From contig MCGT01000065.1 of NCBI GenBank assembly GCA_002104935.1, positions 1 to 46,662 of the forward strand: a DNA stretch of 46,662 nucleotides, in the 5' to 3' direction. The position numbers and the translations under genes were made by a program. Origin of the DNA: Hesseltinella vesiculosa. Lineage: Eukaryota; Mucoromycota; Mucoromycetes; Mucorales; Cunninghamellaceae. Shown here piece by piece: positions 1 through 10,307 of this stretch (position 1 is the stretch's first letter; each line of letters starts with the position of its first letter). The notes below the pieces were generated by a model that saw only the letters and a list, made by a program, of their open reading frames with translations, was not told the origin of the DNA and made no database searches.

Positions 1-24
1 CAGGCACTCTTCAGATTGACTTAC

Positions 25-247
25 GATTGAAAGGACAGAGACGAGATCTTGCATTATTATGGTTTGATCCACCGCATCTTGGGCAAGGTACTCTTCCTGT
101 ATGTTTTGAAATGAAGCATTTGTTCAGCTCATCTAGTTTTGTTGTTTTACTGCGCCTATTACCTCTTTGCTCTTCTTCTTCGCGTCGTTGTATTTTCCTT
201 CTTTTCAAACTTTCCAAGTATATTCGCTGCTCCTGTACGGTGTCCAT
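25..247 (-). CDS. Zinc-knuckle exon of a probable mobile-element gene (partial, leaves window)
   Basis: The reading frame starts at an ATG at 247-245 and gives a basic, coiled N-terminus followed by a CPRCGGSNHNNARSRLCPF zinc-knuckle-like motif. The open frame closes at 11, but a perfect splice donor (GTAAGT) sits at 24-19 directly after the knuckle, so the coding sequence most likely continues in exons beyond the left edge. The motif resembles the knuckle at the start of Fanzor relic A (CSCGLPGHSRSSNPACPF at 3563-3507), so I infer a first exon of a related mobile nuclease gene or of a gene that shares its N-terminal module. The catalytic part is not in the window, so the family cannot be proven. 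It could equally belong to another mucoralean transposon protein. Confidence 0.45.
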
Positions 248-253
248 ATTCAA

Positions 254-910
254 CAGTAGAGGGTAAGATGAGGAATAGTAAAAATCGAAAAAGTACTAGC
301 AGAGATGACAGGGATTGGGAAGTGGAAAAAAAAGGTGAAAGAAGAGGAAAACGTGAAACAAAAAAAAAAAAACTAGAAAGGGGCGAGGCGTGGGTTGTGA
401 TTTTCACCTTTTTTTTTTTGTGCCCATGGGCTTTTCCTCTGCATCTTTTTACGAGCGGTGGACACTGAACCTCGTTGATTATTTAGTTCGACCATCTGAA
501 ATTCATAGACGGTAGCAGCTCCCCTTCAGCTGCTTCGCTATTTCTGTGTCTCCACCGAGCCTTCGCTAATCACGGTAAGCAAATCAGAGTCAGAATGTGG
601 TTTCAAAAAAAAAAAAAAAAAAAAAAAAAAGAATGTAATTTCATTTTGCACTGCGATGGCCAGGTAAAAGTCTAATAGGCTCACTCTCCTGAAATTGAAA
701 TATCGCACACGGCAGCAGATCGCCTGCTCATATGCTAATGGCGATTAGGCTCCTCTCATGGCCTCAGCCCGTGTTGGCGCGCGAAACCCCACCCTGAGTC
801 TATCCCAGAGTTTGTCCAACACCTCTACTCCAGAATTGGTCAGTTCCTGCAAAAGATACTGCCCAGAGATTCATGCGAAGTCGTCCCTCGGTGCTCGAAC
901 GTCAAACACC
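254..910. other. Gene-free stretch downstream of Fanzor relic A
   Basis: No coding frame is supported here. The stretch is rich in homopurine/homopyrimidine runs, including an A tract at about 605-630. In active Fanzor elements the guide (omega) RNA comes from the non-coding region next to the 3' end of the nuclease gene, and this is the corresponding position for relic A on the minus strand. I see no clear terminal inverted repeat or stable hairpin that would mark it. Confidence 0.4.
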
Positions 911-3720
911 TCACCTTATGGCTCGACGTAATCGACTTTTACGCCTAAGAATCCAGAACATGTTGGCAGCGGCGGACACGTCTCGATCCCACACCATTTG
1001 GCAAGTGGTGCAGAACTTCAAGGCAAAGATCGACGACTGATCTTGCGTGCGCACGGGCGACAGTTGCCCACCACAGGTGCTGCAGTTCTAGTTTGGATAA
1101 GCAAATTAGATATGCCCACCACGCTCTTATTTTTTTTTTGGCCATCTTACCTGGCTGGTCCAGAACTCGTTGGTGTGGGCAACCATGCACAACGCCTGGT
1201 GCTGTCGTTTGATCAAGTGCTGTCTGATGTTGTTCGTTCTGCCCACTGCGTGCCCACGAAAATGTTGGGCATCTCGACCAACCATGGCATCACCGAACGA
1301 GATCAGTGGCAGGCCATCCACTGTTTGTTGGGAGCCGTGATATGGCAACTTGCTGGCTCGCATGCGGCTAGAGTATACATAAAAAGGAGCGTGAGATAAT
1401 GCAAATAGCCCATTTTTGTATTACGTTGGTTGCTGAGGGGGGTCGAGGTATTTTTGTTGGAGTGACACGAGATGGTGTTCCAAGGCTCCAATTTCGGTGT
1501 TAATGGCAGCTGTAGCAAGATCATGCGCTGTGCCATGTCGATCTAGTGCATGGTTCATTTCTCGAGCAAATTGGTGCTGGTCTTCTTCGGGTCGAGTTTC
1601 AGGGTGCATACCAAGTGGCTGGTCCAAGGTTATGCGCTTCATCTGGTCCATCAACTCATCATGTCGTTCGCTTAAGCGCCGAAGATTTTCCAAGCGTGAT
1701 TTCGTCTTGCTATACTCATCCTTGATTTGCAACAAACGAGTATGCCATTTTCGTTGCATCTGTCGCTTTCGTTGCTTCCGATTTTTCCTTGTCTTACGCT
1801 TGTCTCGGCAACGTCGGGTGTACTTGCGAGATCCAGTGGTGATGATATTGACAGCTGTGGCAATTGCTCGTTGTTTGCCTTTGACTAATTCGAAGTTGGA
1901 GATCGCATGGTCTGTGTTGTAAAAAGCAAAGGTTGACTCGGAGTATATGAGTTTGTGTCGCACAGTCTGCCGAATGGCAACGGGATCGGCGGTTTTGGTC
2001 ATTGGCGTGTTCGTCTCAATGTCCGCCATTGTCTCGTAGGCATGCATTTGCTCAGGCACCGATGGCAGGGCCTGGATCTTGCGACGATTCAGATCTGGTT
2101 GAATTGGTGACTCCTTGCTGGTGGTGCAATACTCTTTCATCGACATTCGGCGTACCGCATGAGGTTCATGGCCTTGTCCAAAGGAGGTGGTCATTACTGC
2201 GCGCCGTCCAGGATCAATACCACAGAGAGTGAAGCCAGCAACGTCTTGGTTGGCCAGGTCGGGTGTGTGAATGGCAGGTGGATCAGGACCATGAGGTAGG
2301 CGGGCAAAGACAACCCGTTCGCATCACACCAGAAAAAAAATGGCCACGAATCCATGCCCGGTGGAGTGATTCAAAACTAAAAAAAAAAAGGTTAGCGACC
2401 TAATGCTCGTTTTTTTCTTTCCACATTATCCCTCCTGCATCTATCCATGTACCTCGGGTATCCAAGCTTTTCAAAAGCAAACACTTGCCAAAAGACGTGT
2501 AACTTGCGCAAAAAGGGGGGCAATCTTGTCACTTGGATGTTTGGTGATTGCCGAGAGCCTGTGAGTGATATGACGTTTTCAGGTGTGACGTCCACGAACC
2601 GAGGTTTGGATGAAGGAAGCGGCAAGAGTGTGAATGAGGGCACTTCGACATCGTTTTCATCATCATTAGTTGCACGGTAATGATCATATACGTCGAGTAT
2701 TGTTCGTAAAATTGGTAGATGTCGGCCTGGGTCCGCACGCAGCGTCTCTTGGGTAATCGTTGGTAACTGTGGAGGTTTCATCGCCCATAGTTCGTTCAAA
2801 ACAAGCACCGTAAGCGGCCTATGTCGTTCTGGTATTTCCACAGGTAAGGTTCCATATTTCGGGTAACCATAGCAAAGTTTTGGTAGACGTAATCCTTGAT
2901 GATAGCAAGGTTTCTGGAAGGAGGTGCCTACAAAGAAATGAAAAAAAAAATATGGATGTCAGTCAAGTTTGGACAAGTCGCTTTTTTTTTCTATCTGCTT
3001 CCTACCTCACCGTCAACAGCAAAGCGAAATTTCACGAACTTCTTGATTCGGCCTTAAAGTTCTCCGTAATGTGACTACGGTTTGCAGAAGCCTGAAGCTT
3101 ACAGGCCATGGACAGCTCGGTGGTATGACCAGGGGTGTCATATGTGGCGACGTTGATCATATCTTGGTTGAATTCATGCCAGTGAGTTAGCACAGTACCT
3201 GGCACACGTTCATCGGACCGTTCCAGGAATGCATTCAAGTGACCACGTGTCAATTGAGTCATCAAGTAAAGGCCGTTCTGTGTAAACAAAAAAGGCGGGA
3301 CTTGATCGGGGTGATGGGTGGCATAATCCAGCAGGAAAAGTTGTAGTCGTGTCATTGTCCTACGCAGATAATCGGACTTGGCGCGAATGTTGGTGATCAG
3401 GACGTTGCGATAGGTTGGTCGGACAATGGCATCCAAGCTACGGATGCGAGTGTAATCTTCAGAGGCAGGCAAACGTGATGCCATGAATTGCTTCTTGCTT
3501 AAAGCTCTGAATGGGCAGGCAGGGTTGGACGATCGCGAGTGGCCAGGAAGACCACAGGAGCAGTACAACACCTTTAGACTAAAAGTTTAGCTACAGGTTG
3601 GGCATGTTTCAGGCGGGTGTTGATTTCGTGCTGCCTCTCGCAGCTGCTCATCGCCTTGATCTCGTTCATCATATCCCGATCAGAACTTGTTGTGGCCACG
3701 ATCGCTATCAAAAATAAAAG
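911..3720 (-). pseudogene. Fanzor-type (eukaryotic TnpB-like) RuvC nuclease, relic A
   Basis: Fanzors are eukaryotic RNA-guided DNA nucleases homologous to TnpB/Cas12. Read on the minus strand, the gene shows an N-terminal zinc knuckle (near 3563-3507), helical exons at 3571-3011 and 2927-2392, a RuvC-I motif CGIDPGRRAV (Asp codon 2215-2213), a basic helical bridge (2194-1425), a RuvC-II-side motif TNEFWTSQ at the end of exon 1367-1151, and a zinc ribbon CSTC...CTTC leading into the RuvC-III motif WDRDVSAAANM, with stop at 913-911. Splicing 1150-1088 and 1424-1368 keeps the frame, so the half from RuvC-I to the stop is intact. The N-half is broken: there is an in-frame TAA before the knuckle (about 3588), a one-base shift near 3050, and another near the T9 tract at 2332-2340. 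I call it a pseudogene with a preserved catalytic core. Confidence 0.75.
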
Positions 3721-3756
3721 GTAAATAGCCATGCAAAAGCTGAAAAGAAGCTGCAT

Positions 3757-4980
3757 TTACGATGTGATGGAAGGACATCAAATGGACTTTGTCGAGATCG
3801 GCTTGTTTGATGATGAGGTGAGCCACAAGCCTCGCAAACACGTAATCCTAGTTATAAAACGAAGTCAATACCAATGCCGACGTTGTACTCTCATTGCATA
3901 TTACCACTCCGGTGCTTCCGCACCCACGTTAGCAGGATCATGGCTTGCTGGCGTGTCAGTAGATGAGTTGTAGCGAAGCGGTCTTCATCACGTGTCATTT
4001 CAATCAGCTTTGCTGTTGGTACATTAATATGGATCAAAAACCAACATTGCATGATATTTTTGCTGGCTCCTAACGGTAGATGTTGTTGTTCCATGAATAC
4101 AATAATAGGGAATGATGAAATAAAAGAAAAACGAGAATGGGAGAGGGCTTTTCCTTCCGCTGGTCCTGCATTATTTTTTTTTCTCCTTCAAACAACTTTG
4201 CTTGATGTTACAAACTAACTACCCATCTGTTCGGCCGCCTCTTCCTGGTATTTCTGCAGGTGCAGAACACGTCAGAGATATGCTTGACAAAACCTTCACC
4301 ATCTTCCTATCAAACAACAACGTTTTTTATTACGGTTGTTGATTGAAAATTTCCCCATGGAACCCCTCGTTTGGATATTAGCCATCGAGCTATGGTAGCC
4401 GTAAAACATTGTCCAGCTCCGTCTTGGTCTTGCTGTGGTCCTTGGCATTCTACAGTTTCGCCTTAATGTGCCGTTGGATTTCAAGAATGGGGGCCTCCTT
4501 GGCCACCGTTTCATCGTTAATGCTTAGCAGAGGTTTTTGATCCTATAATTGCTGAGCACGACGCTTACCCATCAGGACGAAAAAAACCGCGAAAAACAGA
4601 TGAGTTTGAATCGACGTGAAAACGAGGGTTTGAGAGTGGGCACGGAATGAAATGTTTTTGGAAATCAAGGGCGGAAAGCGTTTGTCCTTCAGCAAATGGA
4701 GGGAGGTGCAGTGATATTCTTCCAAGTACCAAATCTCTTTCCCTTTAGTCAATCAAGGAAAGCCCAGGTTCTGAAAACATGCAGGGTGAAAAAGCTTGAA
4801 TGTAAAAAAAAAATGGTTTGATCTTCCGCACCACGCGTGGATATTTTACTGGCTCTTCTCTCTTTTTTTATTTTTACTCATTCCTATCTTTCCCTTGCTG
4901 CATTCACTTCTTCCATCCATCTACATATCGCTCTGCCACATCCATGAAGAGGATTTCATTCAAGCATTGCCCGATCTTAT
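3757..4980. other. Spacer between the two divergent Fanzor relics
   Basis: Short frames on both strands (for example 3891-4094 minus and 4543-4752 minus) show no motif I can assign. They may be eroded N-terminal exons of relics A and B, because the block lies exactly between the two divergently oriented relics. No RNA gene, terminal repeat or promoter is evident. Confidence 0.35.
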
Positions 4981-4984
4981 GAAT

Positions 4985-6330
4985 CAACTTGGATGACCAC
5001 CGAACAAACCTACTGGTAAGCCGTCGATCCAGGTCGCTGTGCCATCGTCACTGGAAGCTATGGCACACCCTATACACTGCCTATGTTCCCTGTACCCAGG
5101 ATGACAAAGACTCTACTGATGAAGGTGAACCCGGTGACAACGAGGAGCAGATGGACGACCCATATCCTGTTCGTACTGCCCAGCCTCTACACCAGCAACA
5201 GGACCCTGACAACGTCACCGACAGCACTGGTTTTGAACAAGAAAACCTCTGCGCTATGCTTATGATTGGCGATGCTGATTCTACTACCCTAGACCTCTGG
5301 TCTCCCAAGCTGCGTTACCGTGTGATCAAGATTTCTGCAAAGGAATACCGCTCGCAATGTGGAACGCAGCGACACATTCAGCAATTGGAACGGCACAAGG
5401 TCTCCAAGAAATACTCCTTCCGAGATCAGCAAATACGGTACCATTCCACCAGATGGAAGAAGCCATGTCTTCCCGCCGAAGCACCAGCCCCTACGACTAT
5501 GCCACCCGAAGCCAGTACCTGCTCGATCGTCTCCCTCTCTTCTTCGACTTTTACGGCCTTCAGCATTCCATCGCCTGTTTCAATACCTACGGAGAACGTC
5601 AGCATGGCGTCAAGCCCTAGCGCAATGTACGTGGCCATCGCAAGCGCATCCATCGCAATCGACGCAAGCGTCAGAAGAAGGCTCGGAAGAAAAAGGCCCT
5701 CGAGATTTTCAAGGACAAGAGAGCAATGCAAGAACACCTTGTCTCAATGGATATTGCCATAAAGAAGATCGAAGCTTTGGTTGCAATAATGCAAACCATG
5801 CGCACCCAACGCGACCTGGACCGTGACCACCGCATTGATCTGATCAATAAATGATATGGAAGAAAGCAGCTAGCCATCGCAGTTTTCAGGAGGTCCACCA
5901 GGTGGTGCTATTTTTTCTTTCCAATTGTAGACCTGCTTCATCATGGCATGACAAAGTTCCCTAGCCACCACATTCCATTGATTCTCTTTGGTGATGGCCT
6001 CAAGGGCGGCGGGAGGTCGCCCCTCTGAAAAAGCAACTTCCTAGTTCGTCTTCTCTGGTGTTCAACCAATTGGAAGACCGGCAACGACAGGGCAAGATTC
6101 CTGTTTTCTCTAGGTAAAAAAAAAAAAAAAGAGGGATGTCAACAGCAACCAGGAGACTCATTCTTCTTCAACGCAGCTCTGCTCTGTGTGCCATAGCTCA
6201 ACCAAGAACCTAGTCATGAATGGTAGCAAGGTTTATGGACTTTTGCGCTGCAGTTCTTGTGCGGTCACCTTTGACCCATATGTGATAGTGCGCAACCCCA
6301 CAAAAAGGGTTTCCATCTGGTTGGTTTTGC
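4985..6330 (+). pseudogene. Fanzor-type RuvC nuclease, relic B
   Basis: This is a second, more decayed copy on the plus strand. A RuvC-I-like motif VDPGRCAIVTGSYG starts at 5023 (Asp codon 5026-5028). It is followed in another frame by an ISAKEYRSQCG stretch (about 5330-5365) that parallels MSMKEYCTTS in relic A. A basic region (5621-5850, many Arg/Lys) matches the bridge of relic A. A zinc ribbon CSVC...CSSC lies at about 6180-6270, right after a plausible splice acceptor (CAACGCAG). The ribbon is followed by TFDPYVIVRN where an active enzyme would have a W-x-RD-x-x-AA type RuvC-III motif, so the last catalytic site looks lost. Frame changes occur near 5100, 5360 and 5620, with an in-frame TAG at about 5618. 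The assignment rests on motif order, not on a full alignment. Confidence 0.55.
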
Positions 6331-6339
6331 CAATTTCAA

Positions 6340-6668
6340 TGCAGATTTCCAATATGTCAATTAGGACTCTCATTAGCCAAAATTCAGAGCTTTTATTCTT
6401 TCAATTTTATTGTCAATCCAAGTAGAATGAGAGCCTTTCTGTATGACGATGGATTTGGAGAATAACCTTTGGACAACATTCGCAAAGGAGGAGACAAGAT
6501 AAAAAAAAACTGCCTGCCTATTTTTCCATATTTTCGATAAGACACGCACATTACGGCATCGTCATTAATGTGGTCATCGCGGCAAATTGTTCATGGACAG
6601 GACAAGATCAAGAGCCCTAAAAAAAAGCGATCAGCGCATGCATCAATCAAAAGATCTCCAGCAAAGAA
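6340..6668. other. Gene-free stretch with an inverted copy of a downstream 3' flank
   Basis: No gene is supported. On the minus strand, roughly 6400-6340 resembles the plus strand at 9160-9215, just downstream of the 7154-9054 gene. Shared blocks include AATAAA-AGCTCTGA, TTGGCTAA and TTGGAAATC, separated by a short indel. Confidence 0.4.
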
Positions 6669-7017
6669 AAAATTGGATGCAGTTCGGATGGAATAGTCGA
6701 CATAACAACAGAGCGTAAACCGGTCTTGTCGCTTAGAACGTGCATCACTAGTCCTACCTCCCTTTCCGCCTGACAATCAAGCAGCCGCTATTCCGGCCTC
6801 TTGCCAGGGATAATCGAGAGGAGACCATTTCTTCATTGCTTTTACCATATGGAAATTGGATGCAGTTCGGATGGAATAGTCGACATAACAACAGAGCGTA
6901 AACCGGTCTTGTCGCTTAGAACGTGCATCACTAGTCCTGCCTCCCTTTCCGCCTGACAATCAAGCAGCCGCTATTCCGGCCTCTTGCCAGGGATAATCGA
7001 GAGGAGACCGTTTCCGT
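6669..7017 (+). repeat. 184-bp period tandem duplication
   Basis: A block of about 165 bp beginning AAATTGGATGCAGTTCGG occurs at 6669-6833 and again at 6853-7017, a period of 184 bp. Reading both copies I see only two base differences before they diverge at the end (CCTACC versus CCTGCC, and ACCATTTC versus ACCGTTTC), so the duplication is recent. The minus strand of each copy begins the same short open frame, which I do not regard as a gene. Confidence 0.85.
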
Positions 7018-7153
7018 CCTTACTTCATCAAACAGATTTGCCCAAAACAAAGCAGAGTAAACAAAAAAAAAATTTTTGTAAGGCAGCGGGCGCGCTCCTT
7101 GCGTTGTGCATCTTTTTGTTTAATTCTTTTTTTTTGTTGTTGTGATTAAGGCC

Positions 7154-9054
7154 ATGAACCACCATCCATTGCCATTTGGCATTCGGCAAGACTTTTGTTT
7201 GACTAAGAAAGAGTGCCATTTGTTCAAGGTGCCTTTAGCCTTCCATGTGTTGAAAGTGGGTGACTGGGCAAACATAGATCTCGTGCTCAACGAGTTGCTC
7301 CAGGATGGCATCCAACGAAGCGAAGCAGCCAAGAGAGTGAAAGGGGAAATAGTAAACGCACTCAAGATCATTGCCAGGCATCGATGCGACTATGCACCTG
7401 TTGCATCTTACTGCTCATCGCTTGTAGACTGGTACAAGTCCCCGAAAATCCATTCTGCCTTTGCCGATGCCTTTGACTTGGCACTTGAAAAGGCCAAAGC
7501 AATACAACGCGGCCGCTTGAACGGCATCAAGCTGCCACGCCTTGGAGCGGTTCACTTTGGAAAAGAACTCGACAATTCGCTTGATGATTTTGACACCAAC
7601 AAGGAAAACAACCCCTCTTCCTCTGCCGATACAACAAGCCTGTACACGACAAGCGCCACGGTAACGCACTTGCACTCGATCAACATGAAAGCGATGACTC
7701 CTGTCCTATCGTTTCATATTTGGCCATGGATGAGGCAGATGGCATACCCTTTCAAGGCTCAACTCTTGGCACAGCCATCAAGCGCAAAGCCTTGAATATC
7801 TTCCAGCAATGGAGTGGGGGAAAGGTCATCGACAACGACCAACTGCACTGGATGAAGTGTGGCTTATCTTCCATCGTAGACCTCGTCGATGAGGAGTCTA
7901 CAAAGAAATTCCTTGGTTGCACAGACAGCGAATGGACGGCCGTTGTTCATCCCCTTGTGACGAAATGCCTTCTTGTCGCGGCGCCGTTGCCTGCTGTGGT
8001 AGCGCAAACATGGGACGTTGTGGATGGTATCATTGCGCGCACGAACCATACGGACAAAGCCAAGGAATATATTGCTAAAGTCAAGACAAACACAGTCGAG
8101 GAAAAAAAGCTGCTGAACGTGATCTCGGTGGTTCTGCATGTCATCGATTCGAACCAATTCCTCCTTGATCCAACCAACGTCGATCGGGTGACCGAGTACG
8201 ACTTCATAGTGCAAGTCTGGACACCGCTGTTGAAGTCTATTGTTGATATCCACGGCTTGCTGCGTCTGAAGATAGGTGAATCAAGTCCCAAGGCGGGGAC
8301 GATGGCACGTAAACGGCAATATGGCGATGTTAATGTGGGTTTCAAGGAGGACATCCGCATCCTGTATGACTCCAGGACCAAGGAACACGACCTCATGTGC
8401 GTGGAAGCAGCGAAGAATGGCCTGGACAGCAAGCTCTCATCGGACCTCTCCAAATTAATGCGCGAAGCCAAGGATGACTTGGATGACTCATTGCAACACA
8501 TCCTGGCCACACACCTCAACTCATTCCCAAACTCCTTTTTTATGCAAGTGAACGGTACGGAAGGCATGGTAGGATCGATTCATCTTGCGCGTCCTGGTGT
8601 GTACGCGGCAGTCCACCAAGGTGAAATCAATTTCCCACGAACGTTCTCTTCCTTTAGCCAATTCAAGGCACAAATGCTCTTCTTGGTCAACGTCATCTAC
8701 AAGTTGGAACGGAATGCCACCATGGTACGTAACTCGATGGACAGGATGCTAGTATACCACGAACAAAAAACGCTTCGCAACAGCATTCACCGGACACCAG
8801 ACGTCCTCGAGCCAAACCATTACGCCTACGCCACCCGACCAACCTTTTATAACCCACCCAAGGACGATCCGCTGGCTGCCAAGCTGCCCATCAACCTCTT
8901 TGGCTCGCCCTCGCTGATGGCCTTCTCGTCTGCACCACCATCCCCCGACACTTCCGTTTCTGAAGCAGATGAATACGGTTGGGCAAAGGCAGGCGATAAG
9001 TTCTTCAACATCTATAGTCTTGCCACATCTGACCATCACCCTTTTGATGGGTAG
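7154..9054 (+). pseudogene. Unrecognised lineage-specific family protein, frameshifted
   Basis: Two overlapping frames make one long coding region. The first runs from the ATG at 7154 to about 7690 (through CDYAPVASYCSSLVDWY and an acidic, Ser-rich linker). The second runs from before 7720 to the TAG at 9052-9054 and continues as one uninterrupted 440-residue segment. Their frames differ by one base in the overlap around 7620-7715 and no credible intron fits there, so a frameshift is likely. The C-terminal half has alternating helix/strand character, with a region DIRILYD followed by MCVEAAKNG (near 8355-8420) whose D...E-x-x-K spacing recalls restriction-fold nucleases. That is a weak inference. 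I know of no named domain. The 3' flank has AATAAA signals at about 9089 and 9166. If a spliced form bridges the shift, the gene could still be active. Confidence 0.6.
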
Positions 9055-9621
9055 CATCAACCATTTTTTCCGTATACGTCATATAACAATAAATACCCTT
9101 CCTTATCTCCCCACTCCTTTCTCCTTTGCACATCCATACGTCATACAATTTGGATTAATAAAAAAATAAAGCTCTGATTCTTGGCTAACTGACATTTTGG
9201 AAATCAGCCAACTTTTCCGAAAAGAGTGATCCCCAAAGAGATGCCAAATGTTGGGAGCAACCCAAAAAAAAAAAAAACGAGGGGATCCAAGAGAAAGTTT
9301 GAGGTGGACCTGAAAATAACATTTATTCTGGGTGCTCAAAAAGAAAACAGACATTGATCATCACATGAATCGTGCCGATTACTTCCTCGGAGAGCAAAGC
9401 TGCTGCCAGAACGCTGTGCTGAAAAAAATCATTGGTCATTTTAAATTCAAATCCCCCAAAATCTGACTCAGGGCAAAAACCAATCCCATTTCGACATTTT
9501 CCCCACACGCAACCCTTCATCTGCATGAGTGCAAACCTATTTTTCAAACACTATAAAAAACGGGTTCTTTTTCATTTCTACTTTTTTTTTTATCCCTTTT
9601 CCAAGATATCATAAAACTCCA
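9055..9621. promoter_or_regulatory. 3' flank of the preceding gene and promoter of the small mitochondrial gene
   Basis: No other gene is supported. A TATA-like ACTATAAAAAA at about 9549-9559 lies some 70 bp before the ATG at 9622. It is followed by a T-rich tract, which is typical of fungal core promoters. Confidence 0.4.
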
Positions 9622-9888
9622 ATGTTGCCTACCGCTGCCTCCTCTTTCAAGTTTGCTACTCGCCGCCCTTTGGCCATGACTGTCCGTCACATGACTAAAA
9701 GCTCGTCGGTTACGTTTGCCCGTACGTCAATGGAGGACCCCATGGACCATACATCCTATCAATTTGCCAAAAACGAAGACCATCATCAAGTGGCTCCTTT
9801 GACTTCCTCCGGAATCTATGTTGCAAACTCCTCTGTCGATGACCGCTCCATCTTTACGCCTACCATCAACGCTGTCTTTGACGAATAA
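9622..9888 (+). CDS. Small probable mitochondrial protein, 88 aa
   Basis: This is an intronless frame of 88 residues beginning MLPTAASSFKFATRRPLAM. The N-terminus is rich in Ala, Ser, Arg and Thr with no acidic residue for about 30 positions, which is typical of a mitochondrial targeting presequence. After it the protein becomes acidic and ends INAVFDE. A TATA-like box upstream and a T-rich leader support this ATG over the in-frame upstream ATG at 9529, whose extension is low-complexity Phe-rich sequence. I do not recognise the family. The size suggests a small matrix or inner-membrane accessory protein, but nothing in the sequence proves a function. Confidence 0.6.
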   Translation: MLPTAASSFKFATRRPLAMTVRHMTKSSSVTFARTSMEDPMDHTSYQFAKNEDHHQVAPLTSSGIYVANSSVDDRSIFTPTINAVFDE

Positions 9889-10307
9889 GTGGCCTTTGTC
9901 ACATAATGCCTTATACCTTGGGGGCTGCACTTTTTCTTCGAATCTCTTTGGCAAAGGATCCAATCCTTAAAGCCCCTCCACATTGTAAATAATCAAGCTT
10001 GTAATAGTATCTTTTTGAAATAAACACTCCGCCTTTTCTGCGAGTCGTTCCCAGTTCCTTTTCTTTGTTGAACAATGCGCGCTTTCTGATTGGTCACCCC
10101 CTGGACTTCGTTTGCAGTGCCAGCAGGCAGGCCCTTGTTCCCCCGCAAAAGCGGCGGCCATCAGAAAAAAAAAATTTTTTTCGGTTTTCTTTCTTTATTT
10201 TTGTTAACGCCTCGTTGTTTTTGGTTTAATCCAACACTTTCACTTGCTTGTCCCTTTTATCACAAAAAGAAATCTCCCCGTCTCTTTTTGAATCATCCTA
10301 GTTCATC
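9889..10307. promoter_or_regulatory. Promoter region of the PRPP synthetase gene
   Basis: No gene is supported. An inverted CCAAT box (GATTGG) lies near 10088, about 220 bp before the ATG at 10308, followed by T-rich runs and a pyrimidine-rich leader. CCAAT boxes bind the HAP/NF-Y complex in fungi, which makes this a plausible activator site. Confidence 0.4.

Noticed and set aside
602..630. Long A and T tracts (also 14708-14734 and 27010-27037) as poly(A) tails of retrocopies
   Set aside because: Several lie inside introns of intact genes (antiporter, sugar transporter), and none is preceded by an intronless gene copy.
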